A DNA stretch of 64,000 bases. Source: Clytia hemisphaerica. Lineage: Eukaryota; Cnidaria; Hydrozoa; Leptothecata; Clytiidae. Position 1 is the first letter of the stretch. Each line of letters opens with the position of its first letter. Made by a program: the position numbers and the translations under genes. Under the pieces are notes generated by a model. The model did not search any database. It was given only the letters and a program-made list of their open reading frames with translations, and had not been told where the DNA came from. The DNA is taken from contig CACVBU010001105.1 of NCBI GenBank assembly GCA_902728285.1, positions 1 to 64,000 on the forward strand. Reading direction: 5' to 3'. Positions 54,599 through 64,000 of this stretch are shown here, one piece after another.

Positions 54599-56070
54599 CT
54601 AGGTAATTCCATGTCTAAAAAGTTGTAAAATTTTCGTTTCAATTTGATTGTTTAATGACGGGTTTATAATTGCTATTATTGAAGCTTCAAGATTCTTTCT
54701 CTCTCGGGTATGCTTTGGAGCTGATGAGAGAATTCTCCAAGTAAATGCGTGATCATTGTTACTTTTTAAGTGTTTTGACGGTTCAGATTTTCCGTTTGAT
54801 GAATCATGCTCGGCCCATCTAATTTCAACATTTCGAACAGTTTCCCCCACATATGTCTCACCACAGCTGCATTCGCCGAAATAAATTTTACAAGATGGGT
54901 GAAGATTTTGACTTTTGACTTTAAACAAACTTTTAACTTTCCTTGTTTGCCATTTTATCATGAGACGAAATTTTTCATTTGTGAAGATGTGAAACTTTTC
55001 CATAAACCTTTTCGAAAGTTCTTCATTTTCTGGCAGAATGGAATGTTTACGGAAACAAACTTTTTGGGTAATTCGAACAGGTTTTCGAGTATGATCATAT
55101 CATTCTGCTCTTTTTCATGAAAATTCTTAACAACACTTGCTACAAATCTTGAAGGGAAACCAGCTCTTTCAAACTTATCAACTACAATTTCCTTTTCCAT
55201 TGAAAAATCTGATGCAATATTCTTTGCTCGATGTAGGTCAACATTCACAGCATTTCGCTTAAACTTTTTGGGAATTTTTGATGACCAATGGACTGGAACC
55301 TTTTTATCACTCCGAAATACTGATGTGCTAATTTCGCCATTTTCATACGTTAATTTGGTGTCAAGGAATTTTTCGGGTTTCACTTCAACTGTGAACTTGA
55401 TATTTGGGTGATAGTTATTCAGACTCTCGAGAAGGGTATCCGGTTCATCTTTATGTCGTTTGATTATTGAATCATCGACAAACCTTTTGTAAAACTCTGG
55501 TTCGGTAGGGGTTATGACATCTTTTCCAACTTCGTCATGTAAATGTTGGCGAAAGTAACTGACAATGGACCACCCATAGTGCAGCCATCGATCTGTTTGT
55601 AAAATTTGTCGTTGAACATAAAAAGACTATCAGTGGATTAATTTTAGAAGTAAACGCTTGAAAATTGTTTTTGAAGCAATGGGTTTGAGTTTCTTTCCAT
55701 TGTAGATTTGGTCAATAATATAATCGATTGTTGGACGTACCGGAACATTTGTAAATAGACTTTCAACATCGTACGAAACAAACTCCTCCGAATCATTCAA
55801 TGGCGGTAAATTTCTTATCATTGAAGGGAATTTTTGAGTGTCTTTGATCACGTAGTCATTTTCGTCAACCAAAGGTTTTAAGTAGTTTGCGATAACTTGA
55901 GACGCGTTGTATGTTGCAGTACAAACTTGAGCGATAATAGGACGAAACTTCAAGTCGTTTACGTTGATTTCCGTATTGCTTTTGAACTTATGCTTTTTTC
56001 CTAATCCATACAATTGCGCTGGTTGATTCAGTTTAATCATCATGTAGAAGGTGTAGACAACTCTCTTTGT
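54599..56070 (-). pseudogene. Penelope-like element: reverse transcriptase plus C-terminal GIY-YIG nuclease
   Basis: In order: PAQLYGLGKKHKF, LKFRPIIAQVCTATYN, EEFVSYDVESLFTNVPV (first catalytic Asp), IDGCTMGGPLSVTFANIY, FYKRFVDDSII (the DD box), KFLDTKLTYENGEISTS and VPVHWSSKIPKKFKRNAVNV. The nuclease follows: CKIYFGECSCGETYVGETVR, NVEIRWAEH … RERKNLEASIIAIINP, ending RHGIT. Three single-base frame changes (near 55632, 55510 and 55070) interrupt it, at least two in homopolymers. The 5' part of the RT is absent beyond about 56070. These retroelements use the GIY-YIG domain to nick their target. Confidence 0.85.
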
Positions 56071-56079
56071 TCTTGAACC

Positions 56080-57430
56080 AGCAGAAGAAGGACTATGCTG
56101 GCAAGAAGAGAAAGTTTTTTGTAGGTAGGCAATAGCAACCGGTTCAAATGAATAAACGCGCGGGAAAACGGGGAAAACAAACCAATCATAGAAGTTCTCT
56201 TGCTGCAATATGAGGATTTAGTGCGAAAACGGAGCGATCTGAGGAAACACGAGAGTCATGTAGCAGTGCACGAAACAAAAAAGTTTAGCCATATAGGGCA
56301 ATTTAGTATATCGCGCGCACATTTTACCAAACGAGATACGCGCTGCGCGAGCAAATATACGGGCAAAATGGAACAGCCAACATTTTGGTTTCTGCTGAGA
56401 GACATAGCCTTCAACAGCTAACTTCCTTCTTGCCGGTGGTGCATAGAGCAATAACTAAAGATTCTAGCTTTTTACTTTCGCCAATTTAAGCCTTTGATGC
56501 GAGAACTAAGGCAAAAACTGTGATATTTTGCTACTTTTTTACTTTTTCTTCTGATTTCTCTCCATCTAGTATTAAAACAGTAAAAATGAAAAGGGTTTGT
56601 GTAATTCGCGATGCGCGATCCAACAATTCACTATGCACGATGCACGATCCATGCATAATTATGTTAATTATTCTAATTATGCATTTACAGGTTTTCGTAA
56701 TCACATAATCTAAGTTTTTCTTTTGTGTTTATAAAAAATTTATGTAAAATATGCATAGACGTTCTCTCGTTCTCTTTACCGAGCTCTCTACAATTATTAT
56801 TCTTTTACCCGAGCTTTTTTTCAAAAAAATTATCTGCGCATCTTGTAACCATAGTAACCAACCACCAAAATGTAATACGTTCTCATCAATTATACATTGA
56901 TTGTTTATTGAATGTAATTTGTAAGTTGAATGTTTTTTTATTCCCCATGGCTCTAATATGTTATATGACGTCAAAAGCACCAAGAAAGCAATCCAAGGCA
57001 TCCTTCGACATGCACCAGACGGGCCAGGCGGGTCAAGAAGTGAAAAGAAGAAGAAGCAGAAACCTAAAGCGAAAAATAAGTGCTCGTAAAGCTCACACAT
57101 ATTTTTTTTAAAGTTTATAATTTTAACTGAAAATGAAAATTGAAAATTCCTCTATTCAACGTGTGTCATTTATTTCTTCAGTGTTATCTTCCATTGTATT
57201 GTGTAAGCAACCGAATGTACCAATTTAGAAACAGTGCACGTATACAAAACGCCTTCAAAATCGTGTCCAGGTGACAAGTTGAAACAACAGAAACAAAAAT
57301 AAGATATTTTGTCGTGCTTTTTGTTTTTCATCTGTTTGTTAATCAAATTCTTTTGTCCATTAATTTAAACATGTTTTTACTAACGCTACTGAGGCATTTA
57401 CTTAAGACGTCTGAACTAACATCTTGACGA
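56080..57430. other. No gene seen
   Basis: Several overlapping open frames of up to 128 codons in both strands without recognisable motifs. GATGCACGATCC words at 56610-56650. Confidence 0.35.
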
Positions 57431-57441
57431 TTATTAAAGAG

Positions 57442-57516
57442 GATGTCTCTGGCAACATCACGTTAAGACATCTCTGGCAACATCGTGTTAAGATGTCTCT
57501 GGCAACATCGTGTTAT
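57442..57516. repeat. Three 25-bp tandem units
   Basis: GATGTCTCTGGCAACATCAC(GTTAA) repeated three times with one or two changes. Confidence 0.85.
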
Positions 57517-58200
57517 AGACATATTGTGGGACATCTTAAACCGACGTCTTACAAGTCTTTCAAATTACGATCAAACTTCGACGTTTTTCGGACGTCTGAA
57601 GACGACGTCTTAACGATGCCCACTGGGATGAAGGTAATCTAATAGTTATGTGGAGGGTTTTTTAACTCGTTGAGGTCAAAAGGTGATGTAGAACACCTAA
57701 GAGGGTAGTTTTGATCCCTACTGAAGTCAGTTATTCCTGGCAAGGAATCTAGAAAGTAAAACCTAACTAATTGAACCATAAATTGAAAAGCCAGCTTACA
57801 ACTGTCAATGAAGGGTTTAAAAGTTTATTTAACAGGCTTAAACCTTTTTTTAGAACACGAATGACACCTTTTAGTTCATATTTCACCCGTTTAGAACCTT
57901 CTAAAGTGCTTCTATGAAGCGCTATCAAAGTTGCATGACTTTACTTAACTCAATTCTACTTTTTCTCGAATACTAAGTTGATATTTGAGCTTACAGCAGT
58001 CAAACTAAATAACGACAAGATATTAGATTTTAACACAAATCTTTGTAAAGAAATAGGCAAAAAACGATAAATTGATGTATAGTCAATCGTCTCATATATG
58101 TTCTTTAAAGCAACAAGTTTTCATATCAATAAAACAATAATGATGAGTCAAAACTATTTTTAAAAATGTAGAACTTAAAGTTTCATGCTTACAATCATCA
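57517..58200. other. No gene seen
   Basis: AT-rich spacer before the 3' end of the next retroelement remnant. Confidence 0.35.
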
Positions 58201-58204
58201 GCTA

Positions 58205-58880
58205 CATAAGATACAAGTTTGATCTAATTGAAAAAATTCAAAATTCAAACATTGCTAGAATCGACAAGTCGTAAAAATTAATGAGTAATGAGTAATTAGA
58301 AAAAATAAAATTATAATTCCCATGTGAACATGTCCAGTCTTTTGTTTTATAATGCTTGAACATAAATTTATTCATGTGACGACATTTAGATACGATTTCG
58401 GATCTTTTGTTAAGTAATTCGTCTTTGTTTTCGAATCTCAGGATTTCTAATTTTTCTTGTAAACAAAGGCGGCACATTTTAGAGTAGGATTTGACCCGTT
58501 TTTTGATAGACCATTTTAACGTCGGGACAATATTCTTTTCTTTTAAGGCCCAAATATACGTAGACAGTGTTGTACTGTTTTTGTACTTAGCGTTGTTGAT
58601 AGATTGCTTGTGCTCATTATATCGCTGCTTGAATTCTCTTTCGGTAAGGCCAATGTATGATTTCTTTTCATGGTTAGGTGCTGTAACTTCACATTCATAT
58701 ACAATGGATTTGGTTTTGCATTTGTTTTGTAACGGACATGCATTTTTATTACGACAGTTGCAATGTTGGTTATTGTCTTCAGGTTTCGATAAAATCTTTT
58801 TACTGTGAGAGTTTATAATAGAACGGACGTTCAGGCCAGTCTCACAAGAAAATCTACAAAATAAGTAGATGTATAAATTT
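58205..58880 (-). pseudogene. Second GIY-YIG retroelement C-terminus (zinc-finger type), open frame
   Basis: The frame reads RFSCETGLNVRSIINSHSKK, a Cys cluster NQHCNCRNKNACPLQNKC, then the nuclease: SIVYECEVTAPNHEKKSYIG (Y…YIG), LTEREFKQRYNEHK, STTLSTYIWALKEKNI, CRLCLQEKLEILRFENKDE and LLNKRSEIVSKCRHMNKFMF, to TAA near 58205. It differs clearly from the nuclease at 54.6 kb: the CxC…CPLxxxC cluster and the C-terminal CxLC…CRH block recall Naiad-type Penelope elements or related RT/GIY-YIG families, where I have seen this block follow an RT. The frame is unbroken for about 215 codons. Confidence 0.7.
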
Positions 58881-59089
58881 TCTTAATTCTACGGACGTCT
58901 GTAGAATTACGGCACTCGTTAATATCGACATATAATGTAGAATGTAGAATTCAACTGATTTTGTAGATATTCTAGAACGATTTCACTTTGTGCGCGCTCG
59001 AGACTCGAGCTCCAAACCCCTGACCCAAGAACTTTTGTAGTGACGAGTAAACAGTCTAACTGACGAGTAAGGCTAACTGTCTAGATCGC

Positions 59090-59180
59090 TATTTATACGG
59101 TTAGGAAGGTTTTTCCTACATTTGTTGAGAGGTTTTTGTTGTACGGAGGGTTGAACCATATAATTTTTCGCTTTCTTGAT
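59090..59180 (-). pseudogene. Upstream piece of the same retroelement
   Basis: It reads ENTYQNTENRRSRKRKIIWF and NPPYNKNLSTNVGKTFL, a block that normally lies directly upstream of the SCxxNVRSIIN segment. About 210 bp of unrelated sequence (58881-59090) now separates them, so an insertion is likely. Confidence 0.55.
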
Positions 59181-59501
59181 CGACGGTTTTCTGTATTTTG
59201 GTAGGTATTTTCAAATGATAAGTTGATGTTTTTGTAACCGCTTGCTTAAGTTCTGCAGCCAAAAGAACAAACCGTTGCGTATTATTTTCATTTTGTCAGA
59301 TTTGTACGTTTTTGTCATTGAGGTGATAACATCCCTAAAGTTGTCATTCCAAGAGAGTTTTTTCACCCTTCGAAATGTTTTTTGACCACTGTTAAAACAT
59401 CATCGAAAAATCTTTATTTTGAAAACAGACATTCCAAATTCATGAAATTTAAACATTTTTAAGTTAGGCTTAGCAAAATGCAAGAAATAGTATTTTCTCC
59501 T

Positions 59502-60300
59502 TTATTCGTCAACAAATCGGATGATCAGTGGCAGCTGCTCCTTGTCCATTGCTTCAACTCCCAAAACAGAAAAGAATCTCATTTTTTTTATTTTGCTAAC
59601 AAGCTGGGCGACTATATCATCAACAATTGATTTCAACAATTCATTTTGAATGTTTTTGGCTAGATAATGGGCGTTCTTTGGACAAGTCTCGATATGCTCT
59701 TCAAGCACAGGACAGTTTTGTTCAACAAACAATCTGATAATAGCCAAAAAGTTACCAGGATTGTCGGTGGTCAAGCTTTCCCTGATTGCCAAAGTTGGGT
59801 CACCTTCCTCTTTACGAGAGATTCTATTATACTTATATTTCTTAGCACAGCCTGTTTAAAGGAATTGTTTATTTGAGAAGCAATATTCAATTCTAGATTC
59901 TTTTTCATATTGATGAAATCATTCATGTCACTGAATGCTTTTTTGTGATGTGGACAAGATGCTGCATGTTCATCAAATTTTGTGATAGCGTTCTTCCAAT
60001 CACGAAACGGAAACGAAACGACTATAAGTTGTTGGGATTGTTTTTTTCCAGAGAGAGCACACGCAATGCAGTATGCACCATCAAACCTTCTCGAATAAGA
60101 CAACCATGGATACTTCTTGAACCAGCCATAATTAAATCTTTGTCTAGATTTACTGTCGTGTACTGGAAATGTAAAATTTTTCGGGGGTTTCCAAACTTCT
60201 TCAACAAGAAGTTTCTTCTTCTCAACAGACTCTGTGCAAAGAATCTCAAGGTCCTTATTGTCGTCAATTTGTGATATGAGGGCTGGAAAGGTTTTTTTAA
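59502..60300 (-). pseudogene. hAT-type transposase, N-terminal half only
   Basis: VWKPPKNFTFPVHDSKSRQR, FNYGWFKKYPWLSYSRRFDG and AYCIACALSGKK form a TTF-type finger. DWKNAITKFDEHAASCPHHK follows, then with a frame change near 59790 TTDNPGNFLAIIRLFVEQ and KKMRFFSVLGVEAMDKEQLP, where the usual ADEAMDxSxxEQ has lost several residues. The sequence stops at about 59500; the hATC end is missing. It is a distant relative of the gene at 24-27 kb. Confidence 0.75.
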
Positions 60301-60329
60301 TTCTTATAATATCTACTTGGAATACTAGT

Positions 60330-60664
60330 GATGACGTGTAGGTGAATTCATATCGACATCTACGTGACTTTTGAAGTTTGCTACAAAAATAAAGAAATTG
60401 TATTAAGTCAAATAGATTGAAGGAAAAACAAGTTGAGATTTCTTTCAAAGGACCTGGGAAGAGTGTGGTTTATACAATATTTATTAAGATACACCTTTGC
60501 TAGTGATATTGGTTGGAGATTGACTTTTACGTGTAGGTGACTTCATTTTGACATTTGTGTTACTTGTGAAGTTTGCTACAAAAATAAAGAAATTGTATTG
60601 AGTCAGGTAGATTGAAGGAAAAGCAAAGTTGAGATTTCTTTCAAAGAACCTGGTAAGAATTCGA
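60330..60664. repeat. Tandem duplication (~195-bp period) including an exon-like segment
   Basis: GTTTGCTACAAAAATAAAGA, AATTGTATT and GAGATTTCTTTCAAAG occur in both copies (60330-60462 and 60526-60664). On the minus strand each copy has TTTCTTTATTTTTGTAG before a short open segment (e.g. MKSPTRKSQSPTNITSK), i.e. a duplicated acceptor and exon. Confidence 0.7.
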
Positions 60665-60711
60665 TTTCTGCAATATTTTTGAAAATATAGAACAACCTTG
60701 TTTACCCTTTG

Positions 60712-60838
60712 GTTGGTTGAAGGATTTGTCTATCCTTTCTTTGGTCTTTACCACTGGGATTTTTGTGGACCACACGGTTAGAAGGTTCATTCATTCCTCT
60801 GTCTTTGAAGTCCTGATAAATCAACTGAATTGGTAGCT
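60712..60838 (-). CDS. Possible downstream exon of the OTU gene
   Basis: The acceptor TTTCTCCCTACAG is followed by LPIQLIYQDFKDRGMNEPSN and KNPSGKDQRKDRQILQPTK, ending at a possible donor GTAAAC or reading to TAA. The codon pattern is protein-like; I know no family. Confidence 0.4.
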
Positions 60839-61025
60839 GTAGGGAGAAATGAAAATGAAAACATCTTTCGAAAATTATTGGAGAAGAAAAATAATGCTGA
60901 TCAATTTGTTTTCAAATGACGCCATACTTGAATCTCCAGATTGAATAAAGTTGCTTGGACAGAAATTCTTGATTTCTTCACACTGACAGCACTTATATTG
61001 AAAATTATTAGAAATAAAAAGTAAC

Positions 61026-61377
61026 CTGAATAACACTGGCAACGGCCATTACATATGTATGAATGAATACGAATGATAGCCAATTGAAATTTTTGGAAAT
61101 ATGATTGGCTTCAGCTTGCAATGAAATTATTCTATCCTTAGTGGATGCAAGCATCTCACAGCCAATGTCTGTCATTGCTTCGACAAAAAAACTGTTTGAT
61201 GTAACGTTTGTCTGGATTTGTGATAATTCATCAAAAAACTTGATGAATGCATTCCAGGAAGCATTGGAATAAAGTTCAGCACCAGTTAGACACCGTAAAG
61301 AAGAAGCCAATTCCTCTTTACCTATCAATGTCATGGATATGGCATGAAAAAGACAGTTTCCATCATCAGCACTCACT
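61026..61377 (-). CDS. OTU-type cysteine protease domain exon
   Basis: After the acceptor ATTCTTTTTTTAG it reads VSADDGNCLFHAISMTLIGK, EELASSLRCLTGAELYSNAS, and later the helical DIGCEMLASTKDRIISLQAE and FVFIHTYVMAVASVIQ, then CAG/GTTACT as donor. D-G-N-C-L-F is the OTU catalytic Cys motif; the spacing to LR…EL…N is that of OTU proteins carried by repeat-encoded and vertnin-like genes. The His-containing C-terminal block is not identifiable, and a possible next exon starts near 60990. Frame unbroken for 117 codons. Confidence 0.65.
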
Positions 61378-62490
61378 CTAAAAAAAGAATTTCATTTCAT
61401 TTCATATTTATAGTCCAGGAAAAAATGGCCAAATCCCACCTTGAATGGGACTTTGTGAGCCATGGTTTTTTGGCTTCCTATATACCTCTAGTTTGTATTT
61501 TTTGATGTTTTTCAGACTGAATAGGTGATAAAAGGTTCGTACCAGGCTTTTAATGGGGGTCTCTATCAATTTTGTACAACAGATTTGCTAGTGGGGTAGG
61601 GCACTTTGAGGGCTGATATCAGCCGAAATACTTGCATTATGATTATGAAACTTTGCACACATCAAGCAAATATGTTCAAAGACATTATTTGAAAGTTTCA
61701 ATAAAAACTGACCATCGATGTGTATTTTACAGACCAGAATATCGAAAAATTGCCCAAAAATAGTTTCTCTGATACCTTGTTTTAGAGCTTTTTTTACATT
61801 ATTACAAGTTAGATAGGATCTAATGAAAGACATTAGAAATATTGCATAGTCAACATAATTTTCTTCAATGAAAAATATCAGAAATATTAAAAACGTCAAT
61901 TTTACAGACCAGGGGAATTTCAGATTCTGGGTGGAGTAAGACTGGTTAGACGTGGGATATTGAATGAAGTACGTTATTTATTGCAATGAAACTTTGTAAA
62001 CATCAAGTTAAAATATATAAAAAATAATTTGGGATAGCGTGTATTTTACAGACCAGAATATTGAAAAATTAACCAAAAAATGCCATAATTTTTCAAAAAA
62101 CTCATTATTAGCTGCATTGAAGGGCTGAATGAAATTTATCTTGAAATTCTTTCTGTCAGTTCGTAATTTTCGTAAAATTTATGATTTTCCACAATTCAAA
62201 AACCGCTAAAATCATAAAGAAATCGATTTTACAGACCAAAAACTTGAGATAATTAGTGCTTTGAGGTTTTTGACCACTAAAATCTGATGAAGTGGTTTAG
62301 TTGCGATTATGAAGCAGGTTGGTTTAAATATTAGAATCACATTGCCAAAAAACTAGAAAATAAAGAATTTTTTTCATGCAATTCACAGGACAGTAAGTAT
62401 ATTAAGAAATTTAGTTAGGAATTGCATTTTTAACAGAAACACAAATAACAGAGGCCTTTTAAACTTAAAATCATGGCATTTACGCCCATG
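61378..62490. repeat. Diverged direct repeats with recurrent TTTTACAGACC word
   Basis: About 61646-61770 and 61988-62090 share AAACTTTG, ACATCAAG and GTGTATTTTACAGACCAGAA, TATTGAAAAATT. TTTTACAGACC occurs four times between 61727 and 62240. No coding signal. Confidence 0.6.
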
Positions 62491-62495
62491 AGTAT

Positions 62496-63970
62496 TCAAT
62501 GTTTCCATGTGGATCCCAACTCTGAGCAATCTGGGAGGTTAACCCTTGCCATTGATGTTCGCCTCCACATCACAGCAATGTAAACTGTACGTAGAAAATG
62601 TAGATGTAAACCGTCTCTGCATGGCGGAAGTGTACTCAGGTCAGTAATTTTGTTTTGGTTGCAGAACTTCTTGAAAAACGCTGCGAATCTGGCTTCATTA
62701 ACTGTGACCACTTTTTTCGGCGCTTTGTATAGTCTACAAACGAGTTCTTCTACTGTTGCGAGCATTTCTTCAGTGACGTTGAGATCGTTTCCAAGGTTGG
62801 AGAAGAATTTGAGCAATTTAGGTGAATCGATCATCGTCTTCCAACAGTTGGTTTTACTCTTTTTAAAAAAAGACGAAACATAATCGTTTCCTGTAAATGC
62901 ATGCATTCCGATAAGGGCTTTCTTGTAGTTAGGGTTGATTGAATACTGATGCAACCATTCTTGTTTCCGATTGATGCCACTACCATAGTCATACAAAACT
63001 CTGTGGGAATGCTTCTCTGGAATGAGGGACAGCATGATAACGCATATATCTGTGTCAGCCGACGAATTTTTGATAATATCGGTGCCTTTGTCTGACGATT
63101 CGAGTATTTGCAGGGCATGTAGAATAACTTTGGTGTCTCTCTTGGACACTCGTGAGATTCTCGTCCATTCTCGTTTGTCCTCTGTTGACATGGTATGTTT
63201 TGGTGTCACCAGACAGATATATTTCCTCGGTGTTGAGGAGTTTCAGGACCTTTCCTTTGCTTTCAATGATGTAATCAAATAAGAGATTGATGAAATTCGT
63301 TTTGTTGTCATCATTCAACAAGAAGGTGTTAAGGTTGGTGGGCAGCTTGCTCTTGACGGAACCGATGATGATTTTTTTTTGAAGATCCTCTTTTTTCCGT
63401 TCACCACCTTTGATGCTACATGAGCGGTAGGTATCAGCAACGATATCAATTCGTCGGTAGTAAAGTTCTCCAATGTAGTTAGAAACTTCTTGATGAGGTC
63501 CTCATATGTGCCACCAGAGATGCCAGACAGACATGTTCGCAAGTGGGCAATCATGTCGATGATGTAGCCGATAGTAATGCTTTTATCAGCTTTTGGTGGG
63601 ACATACGCTTTACGTTGAGTGATAATAGATAGCAGCGAACTTTTTGTGGCTGGCCGCTTTGTTTCATCTGGAGTGGCCAAACTCAAGGGGACATGATAAA
63701 GAGGATAGCACAGAACCACTTCTAAGTTGATCGGCCGATTTGTTTTTGTTGAGATGGGATAGGTAATTTGGGGATGCGGTCTTGGACGGCTATACTAGAC
63801 GAAAAAAGACGGTTGCTTGCAAATTCGTCTGCACGGATCTTCCCATTCTTTTGGATTTCGAGTAAAGAATCGTCTTCCAAAGAGTCACCAGAACTTAAGA
63901 TCAATAACTTGTCATGATCCAAATCAGGCAGAGCGAAGGGATTTATGTACGTCGTTTCGATCACACTCAT
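62496..63970 (-). pseudogene. Transposon-type ORF with PIN/XRN-like acidic motifs, enters from beyond the window
   Basis: Segments in order: INPFALPDLDHDKLLILSSG, SLEDDSLLEIQKNGKIRADE, then a stop, YVPPKADKSITIGYIIDMIA, FTTDELISLLIPT, a frame change, NFINLLFDYIIESKGKVLKL, another frame change near 63185, DTKVILHALQILESSD, NSSADTDICVIMLSLIPEKH, KALIGMHAFTGNDYVSSFFK and LSTLPPCRDGLHLHFLRTVY. I recognise this as a widespread unnamed family of repetitive invertebrate ORFs. The D-x-D … G-x-HAFTG-x-D pattern suggests a PIN/FEN-like nuclease fold, by inference. At least three breaks; decayed. Confidence 0.6.
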
Positions 63971-64000
63971 GACATCGTTTATCCTCTTTTCATCTTTATT

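Noticed and set aside
54715..54745. GAGCTGATGAGAGAATTCTCCAAG on the plus strand, hammerhead-like start
   Set aside because: It lies inside the antisense of a GIY-YIG coding region and has CAAG where GAAA is required (quoted motif is chance).
56725..57111. 128-codon plus-strand and 123-codon minus-strand open frames
   Set aside because: Neither has motifs, splice context or protein-like composition; both look like chance frames.

Overview
The window is animal (metazoan) nuclear DNA: AT-rich, with spliced genes made of small exons with GT-AG introns, and a very dense load of transposable elements. The mix (a KMT5A-type SET gene, a BEN-domain gene, Helitron, hAT and MULE-like relics, Penelope-like elements with GIY-YIG nucleases, a SAP-domain module, many MITEs, hammerhead-ribozyme motifs) suggests an aquatic invertebrate, most likely a cnidarian. 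The phylum is inference from family resemblance, not something the sequence states.

Layout. 1-4.7 kb: 3' end of a plus-strand gene whose 2 kb exon is broken by many small indels and whose last exon ends in a PDZ-ligand-like T-W-V. 5-9.6 kb: non-coding, with several inverted-repeat MITEs. 9.7-11.9 kb: four clean exons of a minus-strand BEN-domain gene. 12.2-14.9 kb: a full-length but frameshifted hAT transposon next to a SAP-domain fragment. 15-22.2 kb: minus-strand Helitron-related debris (Rep N-terminal region, RPA-like OB-fold ORF, USP deubiquitinase-like ORF joined to a Helitron Cys-rich region), itself disrupted by at least three later insertions. 24-27.4 kb: a second hAT-type transposase gene with an internal amino-acid repeat, inactivated by one 8-bp duplication. 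27.9 kb: hammerhead ribozyme. 28.4-29.1 kb: another Helitron fragment. 29.8-40.4 kb: a 14-exon minus-strand SET-domain gene whose phases agree over 510 codons, with TE insertions and a second hammerhead (antisense) in its introns. 40.8-42.5 kb: MULE-like transposase relic. 44-54 kb: satellites, inverted repeats and a long-TIR element. 54.6-59.2 kb: two different Penelope-type remnants. 59.5-61.4 kb: hAT N-terminal relic and an OTU-protease exon. 62.5 kb to the end: a transposon-type ORF that continues beyond the window.

Functionally, only the BEN and SET genes (both chromatin-type) look intact over the parts visible; the SET gene has one in-frame TGA. Nearly all else is mobile DNA in layers. 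The most interesting signals are two hammerhead ribozymes, a USP-type protease ORF joined to a Helitron, an inverted duplication that splits an OB-fold ORF, and several insertions dated by target-site duplications or by an empty-site paralogue.
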